This document shows, piece by piece, positions 8,701 through 17,216 of a DNA stretch of 64,000 bases (position 1 is the stretch's first letter; each line of letters begins with the position of its first letter). The notes under the pieces were generated by a model. That model was given only the letters and a program-made list of their open reading frames with translations. It was not told where the DNA came from and did no database searches. The DNA is from CAYLGT01 sp964383465 (lineage in GTDB: Bacteria > Patescibacteriota > Saccharimonadia > Saccharimonadales > Saccharimonadaceae): the NCBI GenBank assembly GCA_964383465.1, contig CAYLGT010000003.1, positions 1-64,000 on the forward strand, written 5' to 3'. The translations under genes were made by a program, and so were the position numbers.

Positions 8701-8745
8701 AGGGCGGAGTGAGTATGTTCTATACATCTCACTCCGCCCTTTTTC
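8701..8745 (+). terminator. Strong rho-independent terminator
   Basis: A 13-base stem (8701-8713 with 8728-8740) with a 14-base loop is followed by a run of T. It ends the tautomerase-like gene. Confidence 0.92.
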
Positions 8746-8856
8746 ATGTTTTTTAGAAGAAATTATCAAGACTATTTGAGTCAAATTAAGCTCACTATTT
8801 CTCGTCTCTCAGTCGCGATACTATGCAATTGTTCCCTTAAAAAGGAGTGCGGACAA

Positions 8857-9696
8857 ATGAATAGTTCTGGGCAGCAATATGGAGAAGTAGAAAAATTTGA
8901 GCAACATGTGCTCACAGAACGCAAACCGAAAGCAGGCTTCAGTGACTGGCAAGCCATGGCACGACGACTCGGTCATCGGGGCCTAACGAGAAGCCTCGAG
9001 CTACTCGACCCCGGCGACCGAAGCGGCGTCAACAATCACACCGTCATCGCTGAGCGACTGAAAAAGCTCGGGCTACCTGTACAGACTTATACCACCCCGA
9101 CACTCGAAGTATTCCTCGACAATCCCCTCGAACATCTGCGCGTCTTTCAAACTGGCGAGTACTACTTCGTTTCGATTCGTCCTGGGCTGCACATCGCTCA
9201 CGCCAAAACCGAAGCAGAAGTAGTTGAGTTTGTCAGAAACGCACAACTGCAGCACCCAGAGATTTGCGGACAAAAAGAGATGTATGTCAGCAAAAACGGC
9301 GAAGCTATCATGAGCGGCCACATCATCGTGCAAAGCGATGACTCTATGACAAATACTGTCTACGCAGAGTTCACAAACAGTGAGTTCAACCAATTTCATC
9401 GAGGCTTTACTACACCTGAAATCAGCGTAAAACGTGGCTCATCAGGACGGTTTGAGTGGACATTTCGAGGACCACTCGCTAGCGATGAGTGGCGCACTGA
9501 CGAACTCTTTCGCTGCCACACTGGCGTTCGACTGTCACGCAAGCAGATGGCCGAAAAGATACATGACGCACTCCTTAGAATCCCACACGACGAACGGTAC
9601 TTTATGCCGGGCTACTACGAAGTGCTCATCGAGCGTACGCCGCACGGAACGACGAAGCCTGTCTATATCGAAGCGATCCCAGGAGGAGAAGCTTAG
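8857..9696 (+). CDS. Hypothetical cytosolic protein, 279 residues
   Basis: I do not recognise this family. The protein is soluble, without a signal peptide or membrane segment. It is rich in charged residues and has several aromatic beta-like stretches (GEYYFVSIRPG, MPGYYEVLIER). An upstream in-frame ATG at 8746 lies in the terminator region, while the ATG at 8857 has a good AAGGAG site 8 bases upstream, so I use 8857. Its stop overlaps that of the convergent MazG-like gene by four bases. Confidence 0.75.
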   Translation: MNSSGQQYGEVEKFEQHVLTERKPKAGFSDWQAMARRLGHRGLTRSLELLDPGDRSGVNNHTVIAERLKKLGLPVQTYTTPTLEVFLDNPLEHLRVFQTGEYYFVSIRPGLHIAHAKTEAEVVEFVRNAQLQHPEICGQKEMYVSKNGEAIMSGHIIVQSDDSMTNTVYAEFTNSEFNQFHRGFTTPEISVKRGSSGRFEWTFRGPLASDEWRTDELFRCHTGVRLSRKQMAEKIHDALLRIPHDERYFMPGYYEVLIERTPHGTTKPVYIEAIPGGEA

Positions 9697-9881
9697 CGGT
9701 TATCGCCACTTCCCGTAAGTTTGCCACGCTCTGCACGACTGGCGAGTTTCTCTATGTTGAGCTTGGCAACTTCTTCGAGGCTCAGCCCTAGCTCGTCAGC
9801 GAGATTTGCTACATACCACATGACATCACCCAGTTCTTTTTTGATCTCGGCGATGTTTTCAGGCAGCATCTTCCCGTCCTG
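9693..9881 (-). CDS. MazG-like nucleotide pyrophosphohydrolase, C-terminal part
   Basis: Only the last 62 or so residues are in the window, because the gene runs into the N gap. The visible part contains KKELGDVMWYVANLADELG, matching the E-x-x-D metal-binding helix of all-alpha NTP pyrophosphatases, followed by a conserved helix ending in RAERGKLTG. Family members clear non-standard or damaged nucleoside triphosphates. The N-terminal half with the first EExxE motif is missing. Confidence 0.75.
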   Translation of the reverse strand, partial: QDGKMLPENIAEIKKELGDVMWYVANLADELGLSLEEVAKLNIEKLASRAERGKLTGSGDNR

Positions 9882-9981
9882 NNNNNNNNNNNNNNNNNNN
9901 NNNNNNNNNNNNNNNNNNNNNNNNNNNNNNNNNNNNNNNNNNNNNNNNNNNNNNNNNNNNNNNNNNNNNNNNNNNNNNNNN
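9882..9981. other. Scaffold gap, 100 N
   Basis: Exactly 100 N, the usual placeholder for a gap of unknown size. It removes the start of the MazG-like gene and the start of the MscS gene, so at least several hundred bases are probably missing. Confidence 0.98.
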
Positions 9982-10815
9982 ATACAAAAATGGTTCCTCG
10001 GTACTGGACTTAACATAGTAGCTATCCTGGCACTTGCTTGGCTGGGACGCCATTTCGGCCAGGCCATCATCACTCGTATTTTTAAGCGCACTATACGTAG
10101 TACACGTCTCAACCCGCTGTCCGACGACGACATAAAAAAGCGCCAGAAAACACTCATAAACTTACTGACTGTCATATGGAAAACGCTCCTCATCGTTGTC
10201 ACGGCTTTTTTGGTATTCGAACAGCTCTTTCCGCAAATCGACCTGACTCCATTTTTCGCAAGCGCAGGTATAGTCGGTATCGCACTTGGGTTTGGCGCCC
10301 AGTCACTTATAAAAGATTTCCTGAGTGGACTTTTCATCATCGCTGAAAATCAGTACCGTGTCGGGGATATCGTCGACATAGAGGGCGCAACTGGAACTGT
10401 CGAACGTTTGACTATGCGTTCGACGATTTTGCGAGACAACAGTGGAAATGTCCACTTTCTTCCAAACGGAATGGTAGCTCATGTGATCAACAAAACTATG
10501 GGCTTTTCGAAAGTAAACTTCTCGCTAGCAGTCGACCCTGAAACCGATGTCGACAGGCTTGCGGCCGTGATCGACGAAGTAGGACTCAAGCTATCACTCG
10601 ACGACAAATGGAAAGACAAAATCCTCGAAGCACCTCATTTTCTTAACATCGGTACTATAAGCGACCTCGCACTCGAAGTGACCATCACAGGAAAAACAAA
10701 CCCATCCCAACAGTGGAGTGTCACTGGCGAAATGCGTCGCAGGTTACTTAAGGCATTTGAAAAACACAAAGTCGTTCTGGCACACATACCAGTAGCACCG
10801 GGCTCCAAAAAATAA
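9982..10815 (+). CDS. MscS-type mechanosensitive channel, 5' truncated
   Basis: The 277 visible residues include the pore helix of small-conductance mechanosensitive channels, with the small-residue pattern ASAGIVGIALGFGAQSLI, followed by the beta domain FIIAENQYRVGDIVDIEG and NGNVHFLPNG-like loop (DNSGNVHFLPNG). The channel opens under membrane tension to release solutes on osmotic downshock. At least one N-terminal membrane segment and the start codon are lost in the gap. Its stop abuts that of the convergent gene. Confidence 0.9.
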   Translation: MQKWFLGTGLNIVAILALAWLGRHFGQAIITRIFKRTIRSTRLNPLSDDDIKKRQKTLINLLTVIWKTLLIVVTAFLVFEQLFPQIDLTPFFASAGIVGIALGFGAQSLIKDFLSGLFIIAENQYRVGDIVDIEGATGTVERLTMRSTILRDNSGNVHFLPNGMVAHVINKTMGFSKVNFSLAVDPETDVDRLAAVIDEVGLKLSLDDKWKDKILEAPHFLNIGTISDLALEVTITGKTNPSQQWSVTGEMRRRLLKAFEKHKVVLAHIPVAPGSKK

Positions 10816-11169
10816 CTACTCCGTAGTGCCTGTGTCGACCAGTTGTAGCTCGTTGTCGTCAAGCGCCGTAGAGCCGTAGTTTCCTAACTTGCTCTGCATG
10901 TCGCGCTGCTTGTTAAAGCGTGTCTGAAAGTCATTCAGTGTAGACGTAGAGACGGGGCCAGTTGGGCTAAAGTCGGTTTCTTTTCCGTCGACGCCTATTT
11001 CGCTACGAGCTTTTTCGTAGCCCGGACGGCTCAAATCTAGGCGTGAGGCGCCGCTTGAAACATAGAGAGCCATACTAGCCATAGTGAGTACGGTAGCGAT
11101 ACCAAGTGCCAGAGCCACTCCAAAAGTTATACGATGACGCTCGAAGAGCTGACGTAACCTTTCGTTCAC
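10816..11169 (-). CDS. Small membrane-anchored protein, 117 residues
   Basis: It has a GTG start whose last two bases overlap the TGA stop of the upstream gene, so translation is coupled. One membrane segment lies at about 16-38, followed by a polar extracytoplasmic tail of about 75 residues. I recognise no family. The coupling to the exported coiled-coil protein suggests that the two act together at the membrane. Confidence 0.7.
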   Translation of the reverse strand: MNERLRQLFERHRITFGVALALGIATVLTMASMALYVSSGASRLDLSRPGYEKARSEIGVDGKETDFSPTGPVSTSTLNDFQTRFNKQRDMQSKLGNYGSTALDDNELQLVDTGTTE

Positions 11170-11696
11170 TGGGAGACTCCTTTTTCCAGGTCAGCGATGG
11201 TGACTTTCAGTTCATCGACGGCTTTTTGGTACTGGTCGAGAAGCTCGTCTATGTCACGGATGTCCTGGGCTATGAGCGCTCGTGCATCTCGAGCAGCAGT
11301 GAGCTTGTCATAAAACGTCACAGGCGCATCGGCGCACTTGGTCCCCAGTACGTCGTCCATTTTGTTGGCATAATCCAGGTAATGCTCCTGAAAATTGGTC
11401 ACTTTTTGCTGGACACGAGCAGTCGTACTAGTGAGTACTGGAGCGTCTAGTTTACTCAGAGCCACACGAGAGTTCAGTGCAGTCAAAAGCTTCAGCGTCC
11501 GTTCATAGGCACGGCCTCGGTTCACTCGCGTCGCTGCCTCTGTTTCTTGCACTTGGCGAATACCTTGAAGGGCGCTGGTACAGTTCAGGCGAATAACGGC
11601 GATTTGCTGGTCGGTTAGCTGGACGGGCTCAGCACGAACAAGTGGCGCCACAAGCAGCGCCAGCACAGTTGTCACGACTATGAGTGTTCGTTTCAT
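11166..11696 (-). CDS. Exported helical protein with signal peptide
   Basis: Residues 1-22 form a classic signal peptide with cleavage likely after LVRA. The mature part (about 154 residues) is almost wholly helical with two cysteines, and its C-terminal 40 residues look like a coiled coil. No family is recognised. The gene is followed, with overlapping stop and start, by a membrane-anchored partner. An AAGAGGT site lies very close to the ATG. Confidence 0.75.
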   Translation of the reverse strand: MKRTLIVVTTVLALLVAPLVRAEPVQLTDQQIAVIRLNCTSALQGIRQVQETEAATRVNRGRAYERTLKLLTALNSRVALSKLDAPVLTSTTARVQQKVTNFQEHYLDYANKMDDVLGTKCADAPVTFYDKLTAARDARALIAQDIRDIDELLDQYQKAVDELKVTIADLEKGVSQ

Positions 11697-11707
11697 GCTA
11701 CCTCTTA

Positions 11708-12538
11708 TTATGAGGGCTCTGTATATCCTGTCAAACAGTATGTTTCAAAGTGTCGTTCGACGAAGCCCTCACGCACCAAATCCGCCAGTGCGACCTCGAA
11801 CCGTTCGTCCGCAGCCACAGCAGTTCTAAGTGATTGCTCGTCCATGCTGCCGCTCACAAGTGTCTTCAGTATGCGACCACGCATCTCACGCAGGGAGCCT
11901 GCGAGAGGGGACTGTTTTTTGTAGTGTTTCGACGCGTCGTTACGACCGCCTGCAGTACTTTTGAGAAAGCTGCCGTAGTCCATAAGTGCCCAGTACCACT
12001 CACGAGGGTGTTCGACGTCAAGTAGTTGCTCAGCAGCCTGCAAGATGTCGCGATCCGACACGTCTTTTTGGCCGTCAAAGACATGGTGAAACAGCACGGT
12101 GCGGATATTTGTCTCCACAAACACGACCGGCTGGTTGTAGACATAGGCCGCTATGGCCCCCGCCGTGTTTCGTCCAACGCCCGGGAGTTTCACGAGTTCG
12201 TCGACAGAGTTTGGAAGCTGGCCGCCGTAGTCAGAGACAATCATCTGAGCGGCAGCGTGCAGAAACTTGGCGCGGCGGTTGTAGCCCAGACCAGACCATA
12301 GTTCGAGAACTTTCGACAGAGGTAGCTCTGCCAACTCTGCGAAACTATCGCACGTGTACAAAAACGCTTCGAACTTTGGTATGACGCGTGAAACTTGGGT
12401 TTGCTGCAGCATCATTTCGCTGAGCCAGACGTTGAACGGACTTGGGTGACGGCGCCACGGCATCTCCCTGGCGTGCTCATGGTAGTACCCCCACACTGTT
12501 TCGCGTATCTGGTGTATCTGCTCAGGCCGTAGGTTCAT
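11708..12538 (-). CDS. mutY: MutY-like adenine DNA glycosylase without Fe-S cluster
   Basis: The 276-residue HhH-GPD protein has the MutY catalytic segment SEMMLQQTQV near residue 40 and the helix-hairpin-helix LPGVGRNTAGAIAAY near residue 118. MutY removes A mispaired with 8-oxoG. The usual catalytic Asp after the hairpin is Glu here (VETNIRTVL). The four cysteines of the 4Fe-4S loop are missing, and the C-terminal NUDIX-like domain is replaced by about 60 residues that could form a small winged helix. It overlaps the upstream dehydratase-like gene by 17 bases. Confidence 0.82.
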   Translation of the reverse strand: MNLRPEQIHQIRETVWGYYHEHAREMPWRRHPSPFNVWLSEMMLQQTQVSRVIPKFEAFLYTCDSFAELAELPLSKVLELWSGLGYNRRAKFLHAAAQMIVSDYGGQLPNSVDELVKLPGVGRNTAGAIAAYVYNQPVVFVETNIRTVLFHHVFDGQKDVSDRDILQAAEQLLDVEHPREWYWALMDYGSFLKSTAGGRNDASKHYKKQSPLAGSLREMRGRILKTLVSGSMDEQSLRTAVAADERFEVALADLVREGFVERHFETYCLTGYTEPS

Positions 12539-12782
12539 CGCCGAGTATGCCGTCGATGGCGAGTGCTAGCTGGTGCGCCAGTCCGTCTTCGTCGTATGGG
12601 ATAGTGATGATCACTTTGTCGCTCGCCAGTTTCACTTCTGGGAAGTAACCAAGTCCTTCGGCAGTTTTGCCGACTTCGCCAACCAGGACAAACCCGCTAC
12701 GAAAACTATCGGTGTTTACGACACGCTCCAGGCCTTCGCCCTCTAGTTCAGCCCACTGTACAGACAAATCATCTTTCTTCAT
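12522..12782 (-). CDS. Pterin-4a-carbinolamine dehydratase-like small protein
   Basis: The 86-residue protein has the size and the strand-helix pattern of the PCD/DCoH fold: GYFPEVKLASDKVIITI followed by GLAHQLALAIDGI. In true dehydratases the motif is HHP, but here it is YFP, so the catalytic histidines are absent. It is probably a non-catalytic relative of unknown role. TATACT lies 6 bases before the ATG (leaderless). It overlaps the mutY start and is divergent from the alkA gene. Confidence 0.6.
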   Translation of the reverse strand: MKKDDLSVQWAELEGEGLERVVNTDSFRSGFVLVGEVGKTAEGLGYFPEVKLASDKVIITIPYDEDGLAHQLALAIDGILGDEPTA

Positions 12783-12813
12783 AGTTCTAGTATAACAGTG
12801 TTACCATAGGCCT

Positions 12814-13443
12814 ATGTCCGTAAACCCTGACGTTACAAAAGCCCTCAAGCATCTGCGCGAACACGACGTACGGATGGGCCTGCTCATAGAGCAGTTTCCT
12901 GCGCCAGGGTTTACGCCGCACACCAACTACTACCAGGAACTAGTCGAAAGCATCATCTCCCAACAGCTCAGCGTGAAGGCCGCCGCGACCATAGGTCGAC
13001 GCTTCGTCGACAGCTTTGGGCATTTTCCAGAACCACACGAGATCTTGGCGCGCGACGAAGACGAGCTTCGTTCGGTCGGTCTCAGCGGACAGAAAACTCG
13101 CTACATACGTGACCTGGCGAGCAAAGTCATCGCTGGGGAAGTGCAGTTCGACCATCTCGACGCCCTCAGTAACGACCAGATCGTCGAAGAACTGACGGCT
13201 GTAAAAGGTATCGGTGAGTGGACGGTGCATATGTTTCTCATGTTTTGCATGGGCAGGCTCGACGTCCTGCCTACTGGGGACCTGGGCATCCGAAACGCCA
13301 TCGCCCGCCTCTATGAACTAAGTTCGTGCACGCCAGCAGATGTCACGGAAATCGCCGCAAAAAACGGCTGGGCGCCGTACGAATCTGTGGCCAGCTGGTA
13401 CCTATGGCAGTCACTCGACAACACGCCAAAAACTGCTGACTAG
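12814..13443 (+). CDS. AlkA-type DNA-3-methyladenine glycosylase
   Basis: The 209-residue protein excises alkylated bases. It shows the helix-hairpin-helix LTAVKGIGEWTVHMF near residue 128, and the catalytic Asp in LPTGDLGIRNAI near residue 155. The FeS-loop cysteines are absent, as is normal for this family. It lacks the N-terminal beta domain of E. coli AlkA and so belongs to the compact form. It is divergently arranged with the mutY pair, giving a small base-excision repair island. Confidence 0.88.
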   Translation: MSVNPDVTKALKHLREHDVRMGLLIEQFPAPGFTPHTNYYQELVESIISQQLSVKAAATIGRRFVDSFGHFPEPHEILARDEDELRSVGLSGQKTRYIRDLASKVIAGEVQFDHLDALSNDQIVEELTAVKGIGEWTVHMFLMFCMGRLDVLPTGDLGIRNAIARLYELSSCTPADVTEIAAKNGWAPYESVASWYLWQSLDNTPKTAD

Positions 13444-13488
13444 CTTTCTCTTATTCCCTGTTTAATACGTTTTTGTACACGTGTATCT

Positions 13489-16065
13489 TTATGAGTTTTT
13501 ACGAAAACGGAACGCGATGGTAGATGTAATGACTATGACAAAGACTGTGACTATTGCCGTGAGCGCCCAGTCCCACCAGTCCGACTGCACAAATGTAAGT
13601 TCCCCGCCCTCGACTATCTTAGCCGCTTCAGTGGCAGCACTCTCTACTTTACCCCCTGAAAGTGCTGAGCTAGCCACCACTTGAGTGACATTACTGGCGC
13701 TTGCATCGCCCTCCGATGAAACCGGCAACACACGGGGTGTTTCAGGGCTCTGGCTTGTGGCAAAAAAGTTGAATATGGCAGGAGGAGAGGAATAGGTAGG
13801 CTGTAGCAAGGTTTTTTCTTCAGAGAATACAGACGGTTGAGACTGAGTATCTTTAGTTCTGAGATCTTGCACGATTGCCGTATCGCTACTTACTGTGCCA
13901 GACAAGCCATCATCTCCCATGGCCTGAATCTGGACTATGGGATCACTGGAAGCGGTATCGGTCACAACAAATTTTCGCTCTGTCGTAGCAGATAAAACAG
14001 CTCCGTCCCCGTCTCGCACCAGATACACAACATTGCCGACTGAACTGGTCGGCGCATCCCATAAATAGGTTACTTGAGTATCTTCGATGGACTTATGAAC
14101 ATTTGTCACAGGACTCGGAATTTTTGGTACATAGTCAGCCGGTAAGATCTCTAAGTCAAACGTAAGGAGGCGATTGAAATAGGGAGGAAATGGCTCCGGG
14201 CACACGCTATAGCATCCATTACCACTCCCTTGAGCATACACACGAACTGCCGCTTTGCACTTACCCGGTTTCAACGGTGTAAACGTGTATGTAGAGTTCA
14301 GGCTGTAGGGACTCTCGACGAGATTGGAACAAATTGGTCTCCATTCATAGTAGACGCCATCATTTCTCACTTTTGCCGACGCAAGCAAGTTGAGTGGGTC
14401 ATCGACCTTCAGCGTTACTGCTTGGCCTACCTTTATGCGAATGGGTTTGATCGTGGCATAGCTCGCATCCCTAAGCTGCTCGGCGGCTCGGATAGTATTG
14501 TCGAGTTGGATGTTTCGAAACGTCGGCACCGAAGGGTATTGGTTATAGTATTTGACCCAGTTATAGCCTCCTGTTGCTCTCGCCATGTCAAACAAAAACT
14601 TGCTAGTGTCCCCTTCAGAAGATGCTCCAGGTGCTCTACTGTAGCCAGCATAACTTACGGGAACAACTGCACCCGTAAGCATGATGTCTTTTTCACGAGT
14701 TTTTGCGATGAGCCGTTGTCCAATTTGGTCTGAGAAAAAAGTCTCGATGCCATAGGCATTTGGCCATGCAACCGCTGGTGAAGAATCTCCTGGGATGTTT
14801 GTCAGTGCAAAAATCGTATGGCTCGCTCCGTCACGCCACATCATATCTGCAGCAAGCTGTGCAGCCTCCCGGTACTGAGTTCTCTCAAAAATACCACTAG
14901 TACTTGGTTGGTAGAGTGACTTTAGAAGCGTATCGATGTCACCTGGGTTTGTTGTAAAGTCGAGAAGCAACTGTGGTGGACCATCCTGTTTTCGGCCATA
15001 GCCCACGACCGCAATCCTTTTGTCTCCGCATCCGCTTTCAAATAACATCTGACCCGTTGTTCTATATGGCAGTCGCGCTCCACTTGAGGTTTTTCTGACA
15101 TCCCAGTCATTCGGCAGATCGGTAAAAAGATCTGAATTTCGTCGCATGATCGGAGAGGTGTCGAGCAGCAGTACCATGTCCTGTTTGTCGGGACCACATG
15201 TCACTTTGGGATAAATGGCGTTCGTTATGTTTTGATCAGGGTACTCGATGGCAGCAGTGATTTCGCGAACCATCTCTGGTATGCCAGAAGTTAGATAGCT
15301 TCCGTGACCATCCCGCATGGCCGTATAGTGGGTAAGGTTCGTCGCACATATGACATCACCGTAGTTACACCAGGAGCCGACTTTCGTGAAAGGAAGCTGC
15401 GCGTTTTGAGGATTGTGTGGCACGTACTCCGGCGAACGCGGACCGAGTACGCCCCAAAACGGATACAGCGCATCTCCTCTGAGCCACGGAGGTCTTATAG
15501 AGGTGTCGTAACCGTTTGGGCTATACTCTGGATCACCTAGTAGCCCTATGTAGATGACATTTTTCAAAGAGTCCGGATCTTCGGCATGCATATCGCGAAC
15601 CGTCTCGCCAACAACTTGTGCTCCTTGCGAGTAACCAACTAAGACCAGGCACTCAGATGTGCCCTCATAGTGTTCTATGTATTTCCGAAGGAGGTTTTTG
15701 CCAGAGTTAACGGAGTTACGATATGCACCGAAGTTGGAACTCCCGATTAGTGCGATCCCTCCATTCAAATTTTCTATGCCACCTCCTTTTATCGCTACTG
15801 CTGCATACTTAGGTTCAGAGGATAGGAAATCAATTTTATTATCTATTTCAACAAAATTTACACCAGATAATGACGCTAGGTGTTCTTGAATATTTTTTAT
15901 TTCTGCCGATTCAGCATATTGCTGACCAGAACCTCTAAAAGCAGCCACATTAGTCCGGGAGCAACTTGCTAATGCATTTACTTGTATGTTACCAAAAAGA
16001 CTAGTTGCGGATACAGCGAGAAAAAGGTAGATCAAGAGCCTAAAACGATACGCTAGACCACCCAT
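13489..16065 (-). CDS. Exported cutinase-like esterase fused to a VWA-like domain
   Basis: The 858-residue surface protein has a signal peptide (1-34) and a cutinase-type alpha/beta hydrolase (about 35-275) with nucleophile Ser146 in GYSQGAQ, Asp237 in GDVIC and His254 in HGSY. A VWA-like domain follows (about 292-540), with a degenerate MIDAS (DTSPI at 302-306). Two beta-sandwich regions follow (about 555-665 and an FN3-like one at 668-750), then a low-complexity linker and a C-terminal anchor helix (about 833-852) with a basic tail. Cutinases cleave ester bonds in cutin, lipids or, in mycobacteria and their phages, mycolyl esters. The start is supported by the shared -10 box at 16074-16081. 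Confidence 0.85.
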   Translation of the reverse strand: MGGLAYRFRLLIYLFLAVSATSLFGNIQVNALASCSRTNVAAFRGSGQQYAESAEIKNIQEHLASLSGVNFVEIDNKIDFLSSEPKYAAVAIKGGGIENLNGGIALIGSSNFGAYRNSVNSGKNLLRKYIEHYEGTSECLVLVGYSQGAQVVGETVRDMHAEDPDSLKNVIYIGLLGDPEYSPNGYDTSIRPPWLRGDALYPFWGVLGPRSPEYVPHNPQNAQLPFTKVGSWCNYGDVICATNLTHYTAMRDGHGSYLTSGIPEMVREITAAIEYPDQNITNAIYPKVTCGPDKQDMVLLLDTSPIMRRNSDLFTDLPNDWDVRKTSSGARLPYRTTGQMLFESGCGDKRIAVVGYGRKQDGPPQLLLDFTTNPGDIDTLLKSLYQPSTSGIFERTQYREAAQLAADMMWRDGASHTIFALTNIPGDSSPAVAWPNAYGIETFFSDQIGQRLIAKTREKDIMLTGAVVPVSYAGYSRAPGASSEGDTSKFLFDMARATGGYNWVKYYNQYPSVPTFRNIQLDNTIRAAEQLRDASYATIKPIRIKVGQAVTLKVDDPLNLLASAKVRNDGVYYEWRPICSNLVESPYSLNSTYTFTPLKPGKCKAAVRVYAQGSGNGCYSVCPEPFPPYFNRLLTFDLEILPADYVPKIPSPVTNVHKSIEDTQVTYLWDAPTSSVGNVVYLVRDGDGAVLSATTERKFVVTDTASSDPIVQIQAMGDDGLSGTVSSDTAIVQDLRTKDTQSQPSVFSEEKTLLQPTYSSPPAIFNFFATSQSPETPRVLPVSSEGDASASNVTQVVASSALSGGKVESAATEAAKIVEGGELTFVQSDWWDWALTAIVTVFVIVITSTIAFRFRKNS

Positions 16066-16089
16066 ATATTTTGAGTATACTTACTAGTA
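16066..16089. promoter_or_regulatory. Symmetric divergent promoter
   Basis: The palindrome AGTATACT (16074-16081) gives a TATACT -10 box on both strands. Each start codon, at 16065 on the minus strand and 16090 on the plus strand, lies exactly 8 bases from it. One site therefore probably drives two leaderless messages in opposite directions. Confidence 0.65.
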
Positions 16090-16362
16090 ATGAACACGAC
16101 AACTCTAGCAAAAATCTTAGGCTATATCATGCTACTATTGGGGGCGATCTTCATTGTTTCAAGCTCAATACTCGCCATCGGTTTCCAATCTCAAAAATCA
16201 TCGCTGCTAGATACCGTCACTTCATTTATTGTATTACTAATGCCCCTTGTTGGTGGTGGACTATTGGTACGCTCAAAAACCAAAACGACGGTCGCTATCG
16301 GTTATATTCTTAGTGCAATTTTTATATGCCTAATAATTTATAGTCAGCTTATCTCGACTTAA
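16090..16362 (+). CDS. Small membrane protein, 90 residues, three segments
   Basis: Hydrophobic segments at about 9-31, 43-60 and 66-86 make this an integral membrane protein of unknown function. It has no Shine-Dalgarno and is probably leaderless from the symmetric promoter shared with the cutinase gene. Its 3' end overlaps the convergent TspO-like gene by 14 bases. Confidence 0.7.
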   Translation: MNTTTLAKILGYIMLLLGAIFIVSSSILAIGFQSQKSSLLDTVTSFIVLLMPLVGGGLLVRSKTKTTVAIGYILSAIFICLIIYSQLIST

Positions 16363-17116
16363 AAACTCTTAAGTATAGTAGCAAAGCGGTCACTATAAAC
16401 ACTGGCAAAAGTATCGTCAGTGTCACGATAGTGCTTGGGTACATGCCGTTGAAGCCGTCGGGCGATAGGTGCTTGAGTAGGATGCCAGCGTAGGCCCAGA
16501 CAAAGACTGCCAGGTAGGCCCAGTCGTAGTTTCGTAGTGCCGTGACGATACCTATGGCTGCACCGACAAGCAGTACTGCCACCATCCAGGTGCCAGCACT
16601 TAGCCCTGCTCCGTCCCAATTCCAACTCACCAACCATGTGGTGATGTTTGCGATGGTCGCAACAGTGATCCAGCCGAAGTAGATACTAAACGGTGCTCTT
16701 ACGGCGAGCCATTCGCGCCAGTTGTATTTCTCCCGGGACAGTCGACGCGAGATGTCTATGAGCTCATACAGTAGCGCCAGCATGAGTACGACACTGAGCC
16801 ACAGGACTTTGTACTGCCAGGCGAAGATCCAGGCGAAGTTAAGGATAGACGTAACAACAAACTTTGGCAGGATGTCGTTTACGGCTTTGACCGTACTAGC
16901 GCTCGCCTGCTTACGCCACAGACCATACTGCCACGCCATGTGTAGAAGCAGTAGCGCATAGATAACTCCCCAGATAGCAAACGTCACACCAGCTGGTGCG
17001 AACAAGTTTGGAAAGCTGTCTGAAACTTCGGCGGTGTTGACGCCCCCAATGAGTGTCGTACTCCCCGCTAGGCCGTTTGCGACCAGCATAAAAACAAGCG
17101 CGACCGCGGCATATGT
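16349..17116 (-). CDS. TspO/MBR-related membrane protein, 5' truncated
   Basis: About 255 residues are visible. They contain eight or so hydrophobic segments and the motif FAPAGVTFAIWGVIYALLL, which matches the start of tryptophan-rich sensory (TspO/MBR) proteins. Tryptophans are common in the membrane segments. TspO-related proteins bind tetrapyrroles or sterols, but this longer subgroup is uncharacterised. The first residues are lost in the gap at 17117. Confidence 0.72.
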   Translation of the reverse strand, partial: TYAAVALVFMLVANGLAGSTTLIGGVNTAEVSDSFPNLFAPAGVTFAIWGVIYALLLLHMAWQYGLWRKQASASTVKAVNDILPKFVVTSILNFAWIFAWQYKVLWLSVVLMLALLYELIDISRRLSREKYNWREWLAVRAPFSIYFGWITVATIANITTWLVSWNWDGAGLSAGTWMVAVLLVGAAIGIVTALRNYDWAYLAVFVWAYAGILLKHLSPDGFNGMYPSTIVTLTILLPVFIVTALLLYLRVFKSR

Positions 17117-17216
17117 NNNNNNNNNNNNNNNNNNNNNNNNNNNNNNNNNNNNNNNNNNNNNNNNNNNNNNNNNNNNNNNNNNNNNNNNNNNNNNNNNNNN
17201 NNNNNNNNNNNNNNNN
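17117..17216. other. Scaffold gap, 100 N
   Basis: Exactly 100 N of placeholder sequence. It removes the 5' ends of the TspO-like gene and of the plus-strand gene that ends at 17477. Confidence 0.98.

Noticed and set aside
9721..10340. Continuous frames across the N gap at 9882-9981
   Set aside because: The N run is a placeholder of arbitrary length. The two sides code for unrelated genes on opposite strands, so joining them is meaningless.
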